From positions 810,359-874,358 of the forward strand of contig NZ_VLLL01000005.1 of assembly GCF_007994225.1 (NCBI RefSeq): a stretch of 64,000 bases of DNA, written 5' to 3'. The stretch comes from Stackebrandtia albiflava (lineage in GTDB: Bacteria > Actinomycetota > Actinomycetes > Mycobacteriales > Micromonosporaceae). The notes below the pieces were generated by a model, which saw nothing but the letters and a program-made list of their open reading frames with translations, had not been told where the DNA came from and did no database searches. Shown here one piece after another: positions 62,670-64,000 of this stretch (within the stretch, counting starts at the first letter, position 1; the number at the start of each line of letters is the position of its first letter). Both the position numbers and the translations under genes were made by a program.

Positions 62670-63391
62670 TGCCGGTATTGACGCTGTTGCCCGCGGTGGA
62701 CGTGACCGAGGGCAAGGCCGTGCAACTGGTACAGGGGGTGGCCGGCAGCGAACGGCATTACGGCGACCCGGCGGCCGCGGCGCGGGAGTGGCAGCGCCAG
62801 GGCGCCGAGTGGATCCACCTGGTGGACCTGGACGCCGCGTTCGGCCGGGGGGAGAACTCCGCGCTGCTCGCCCGGGTCACCGCCGAACTCGACGTGAAGG
62901 TCGAACTGTCCGGTGGCATCCGTGACGACGCGTCGCTGCGGCGCGCGCTGGACGCCGGTGCCGACCGGGTCAACATCGGCACGGCCGCGCTCGAGGACCC
63001 CGAATGGTGCGACCGGATCGTCGGTGAGTACGGCGACCGGGTCGCGGTGGGGCTGGACGTGCGCGACGGCAGGCTCGCGGCGCGCGGCTGGACCCGGGAG
63101 GGCGGCGAACTGTTCGAGGTCCTGGAGCGGCTGGAGAAGGCCGGTTGCGCCAGGTACGTCGTCACCGACGTGCGAAGCGACGGGATGCTGACCGGCCCGA
63201 ATCTGGAGCTGCTGCGCAGCGTGTGCGAGCGGACCGGTAAACCGGTCATCGCCAGCGGCGGCGTGTCCACTCTGGATGACCTGCGGGCGTTGCGGGAGCT
63301 CGCGCCGCTGGGCGTGGAGGGCGTCATCGCCGGTACCGCCCTGTACGAGGGCCGGTTCACCGTCACCGAGGCGCTGGAGGTCCTGGCGTGA
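62669..63391 (+). CDS. priA: Bifunctional phosphoribosyl isomerase (PriA/HisA)
   Basis: A 240-residue TIM barrel that isomerises ProFAR in histidine synthesis. In most actinobacteria it also replaces TrpF. The catalytic Asp pair is in [17 protein letters not shown] (Asp 11) and in [15 protein letters not shown]. The phosphate-binding loops ELSGGIRDD and [12 protein letters not shown] are present. The barrel features favour PriA over a strict HisA, but substrate range must be tested. It is coupled to hisH (TGATG) and to ridA (GTGA). Confidence 0.93.
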   Translation: MPVLTLLPAVDVTEGKAVQLVQGVAGSERHYGDPAAAAREWQRQGAEWIHLVDLDAAFGRGENSALLARVTAELDVKVELSGGIRDDASLRRALDAGADRVNIGTAALEDPEWCDRIVGEYGDRVAVGLDVRDGRLAARGWTREGGELFEVLERLEKAGCARYVVTDVRSDGMLTGPNLELLRSVCERTGKPVIASGGVSTLDDLRALRELAPLGVEGVIAGTALYEGRFTVTEALEVLA

Positions 63392-63831
63392 CCGACGTGA
63401 CCGGCCCGGCCGACGTGGCCCCGGACGACGCCCACCGCATCGTGCGGGTCGGTTCGGGTGGCCCGTGGGAGGACCTGTACGGGTACGCGCGGGCGGTCGC
63501 GGCGGGGCCGTGGGTCGTTACGTCGGGCTGCACCGCCACCGTCGACGGCCGGGTTCTGCACGTGGGCGACCCGGCGGAACAGGCGAAGGAGGCGTTCCGG
63601 ATCGCGCTCGACGGCCTGGTGCAGGCCGGGGGCTCGCTGTCGGACGTCATCCGTACCCGGATGTACGTGATCGACCCTGGTCACGCCGACGCGGTCGGCC
63701 GTGCCCACGGGGAACTGTTCGGCCTGGTGCGTCCCGCCGCGACCCTGGTCGTGGTGGCCCGGTTGCTGCACCCCGACCAACTCGTGGAGGTGGAACTGGA
63801 GGCGTACCTGCCTCCGGGCCGTCGCCCCTGA
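63388..63831 (+). CDS. RidA-family protein
   Basis: A 147-residue YjgF/YER057c/UK114-family protein; the archetype RidA hydrolyses reactive enamine/imine intermediates. The pattern [52 protein letters not shown] and the Arg in [11 protein letters not shown], which positions substrate carboxylates, fit the family. GTG 63388 overlaps the priA stop codon. In Streptomyces the corresponding gene lies between priA and hisF; here no hisF follows in the remaining 169 bp. Confidence 0.9.
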   Translation: MTDVTGPADVAPDDAHRIVRVGSGGPWEDLYGYARAVAAGPWVVTSGCTATVDGRVLHVGDPAEQAKEAFRIALDGLVQAGGSLSDVIRTRMYVIDPGHADAVGRAHGELFGLVRPAATLVVVARLLHPDQLVEVELEAYLPPGRRP

Positions 63832-63872
63832 CCCGGCTCCCGCCCGCCCGCACCGCCGACCCGATCACGTCG

Positions 63873-63907
63873 GCTTGGTTGGTCATAATGCGCGCTTGGT
63901 TGGTCAT
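63873..63907 (+). repeat. Tandem GCTTGGTTGGTCAT repeat, two copies 21 bp apart
   Basis: The motif occurs at 63873-63886 and 63894-63907, exactly 21 bp (two helical turns) apart, in the non-coding end of the window. GCTTGGTTGGTCA also occurs at 7305-7317. The rest of 63832-64000 is AT-richer than average (TCGGACATTAGGGTTTAG) and holds no gene I can see, so this looks like a promoter or operator region. Confidence 0.65.
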
Positions 63908-64000
63908 ACGACGGCGAAAAATCGGACATTAGGGTTTAGAGCTCCTGAATCATTGAACTGTCTGGCTCGGAACGCTCAGGCGGCGACTGGCGGCGTTGTC

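Noticed and set aside
1-64000. CRISPR arrays, prophage, rRNA or tRNA genes
   Set aside because: No regularly spaced repeats, phage structural genes or conserved RNA gene sequences were seen on either strand.

Overview
The window is a high-GC, gene-dense stretch of an actinomycete chromosome. Evidence for this is the murE-to-wag31 division cluster, PriA-type HisA, BTAD/SARP and XRE-DUF397 regulators, DUF3159/DUF2567/DUF3817 proteins, frequent GTG starts and many ATGA/GTGA gene overlaps. The gene set would suit a Glycomycetaceae- or Micromonosporaceae-like organism, but I cannot fix the genus from sequence alone. I see no prophage, insertion sequence, CRISPR array, tRNA or rRNA gene.

Layout. 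1-11.3 kb is accessory: a truncated amino-acid permease, an ElaA-type acetyltransferase, a class A beta-lactamase-like exported hydrolase, msrB, small membrane proteins, a candidate iron-regulator box, and trpS. trpS is preceded by a 12-codon leader peptide with tandem Trp codons and a four-segment attenuator. Next come an XRE regulator with two nearly identical DUF397 genes, and a membrane-anchored AA10 lytic polysaccharide monooxygenase (LPMO) with a CebR/CelR-type operator 22 bp upstream of its start codon. 11.3-18.5 kb is a minus-strand block, ribD-like / HerA-like / sbcD / sbcC / nurA, a bacterial version of the archaeal HerA-Mre11-Rad50-NurA end-resection gene set. 18.7-20.2 kb holds a cobalamin riboswitch followed by an exported, LPVTG-sorted alpha/alpha-barrel protein, a candidate cell-wall cobalamin-binding protein. 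20.2-31.2 kb carries a hydrolase, an acyltransferase-like protein, a two-component system, an HxlR regulator with a divergent reductase, two peptidoglycan enzymes and a BTAD regulator.

31.4-45.2 kb is the division and cell-wall cluster murE-murF-mraY-murD-ftsW-murG-murC-ftsQ-ftsZ-yggS-sepF-yggT-wag31. It begins abruptly at murE (no ftsI, ftsL, mraW or mraZ) and lacks pgeF after ftsZ. 46.3-54.5 kb is a respiratory nitrate reductase locus: narGHJI, with a divergent narK. 54.8-56.8 kb is traR/dksA-like, lspA and rluD. 57-63.8 kb holds a MinD-like ATPase, DUF2567, and hisD-hisC-hisB-small membrane protein-hisH-priA-ridA, nearly all translationally coupled.

A recurring feature is a TANNNT-like -10 box placed 6-7 nt upstream of a GTG/ATG start with no Shine-Dalgarno sequence, which predicts leaderless mRNAs for at least nine genes. 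The strongest leads are the riboswitch-controlled wall protein, the CebR-box-controlled membrane-tethered LPMO, the trpS attenuator and the HerA/NurA/SbcCD operon.
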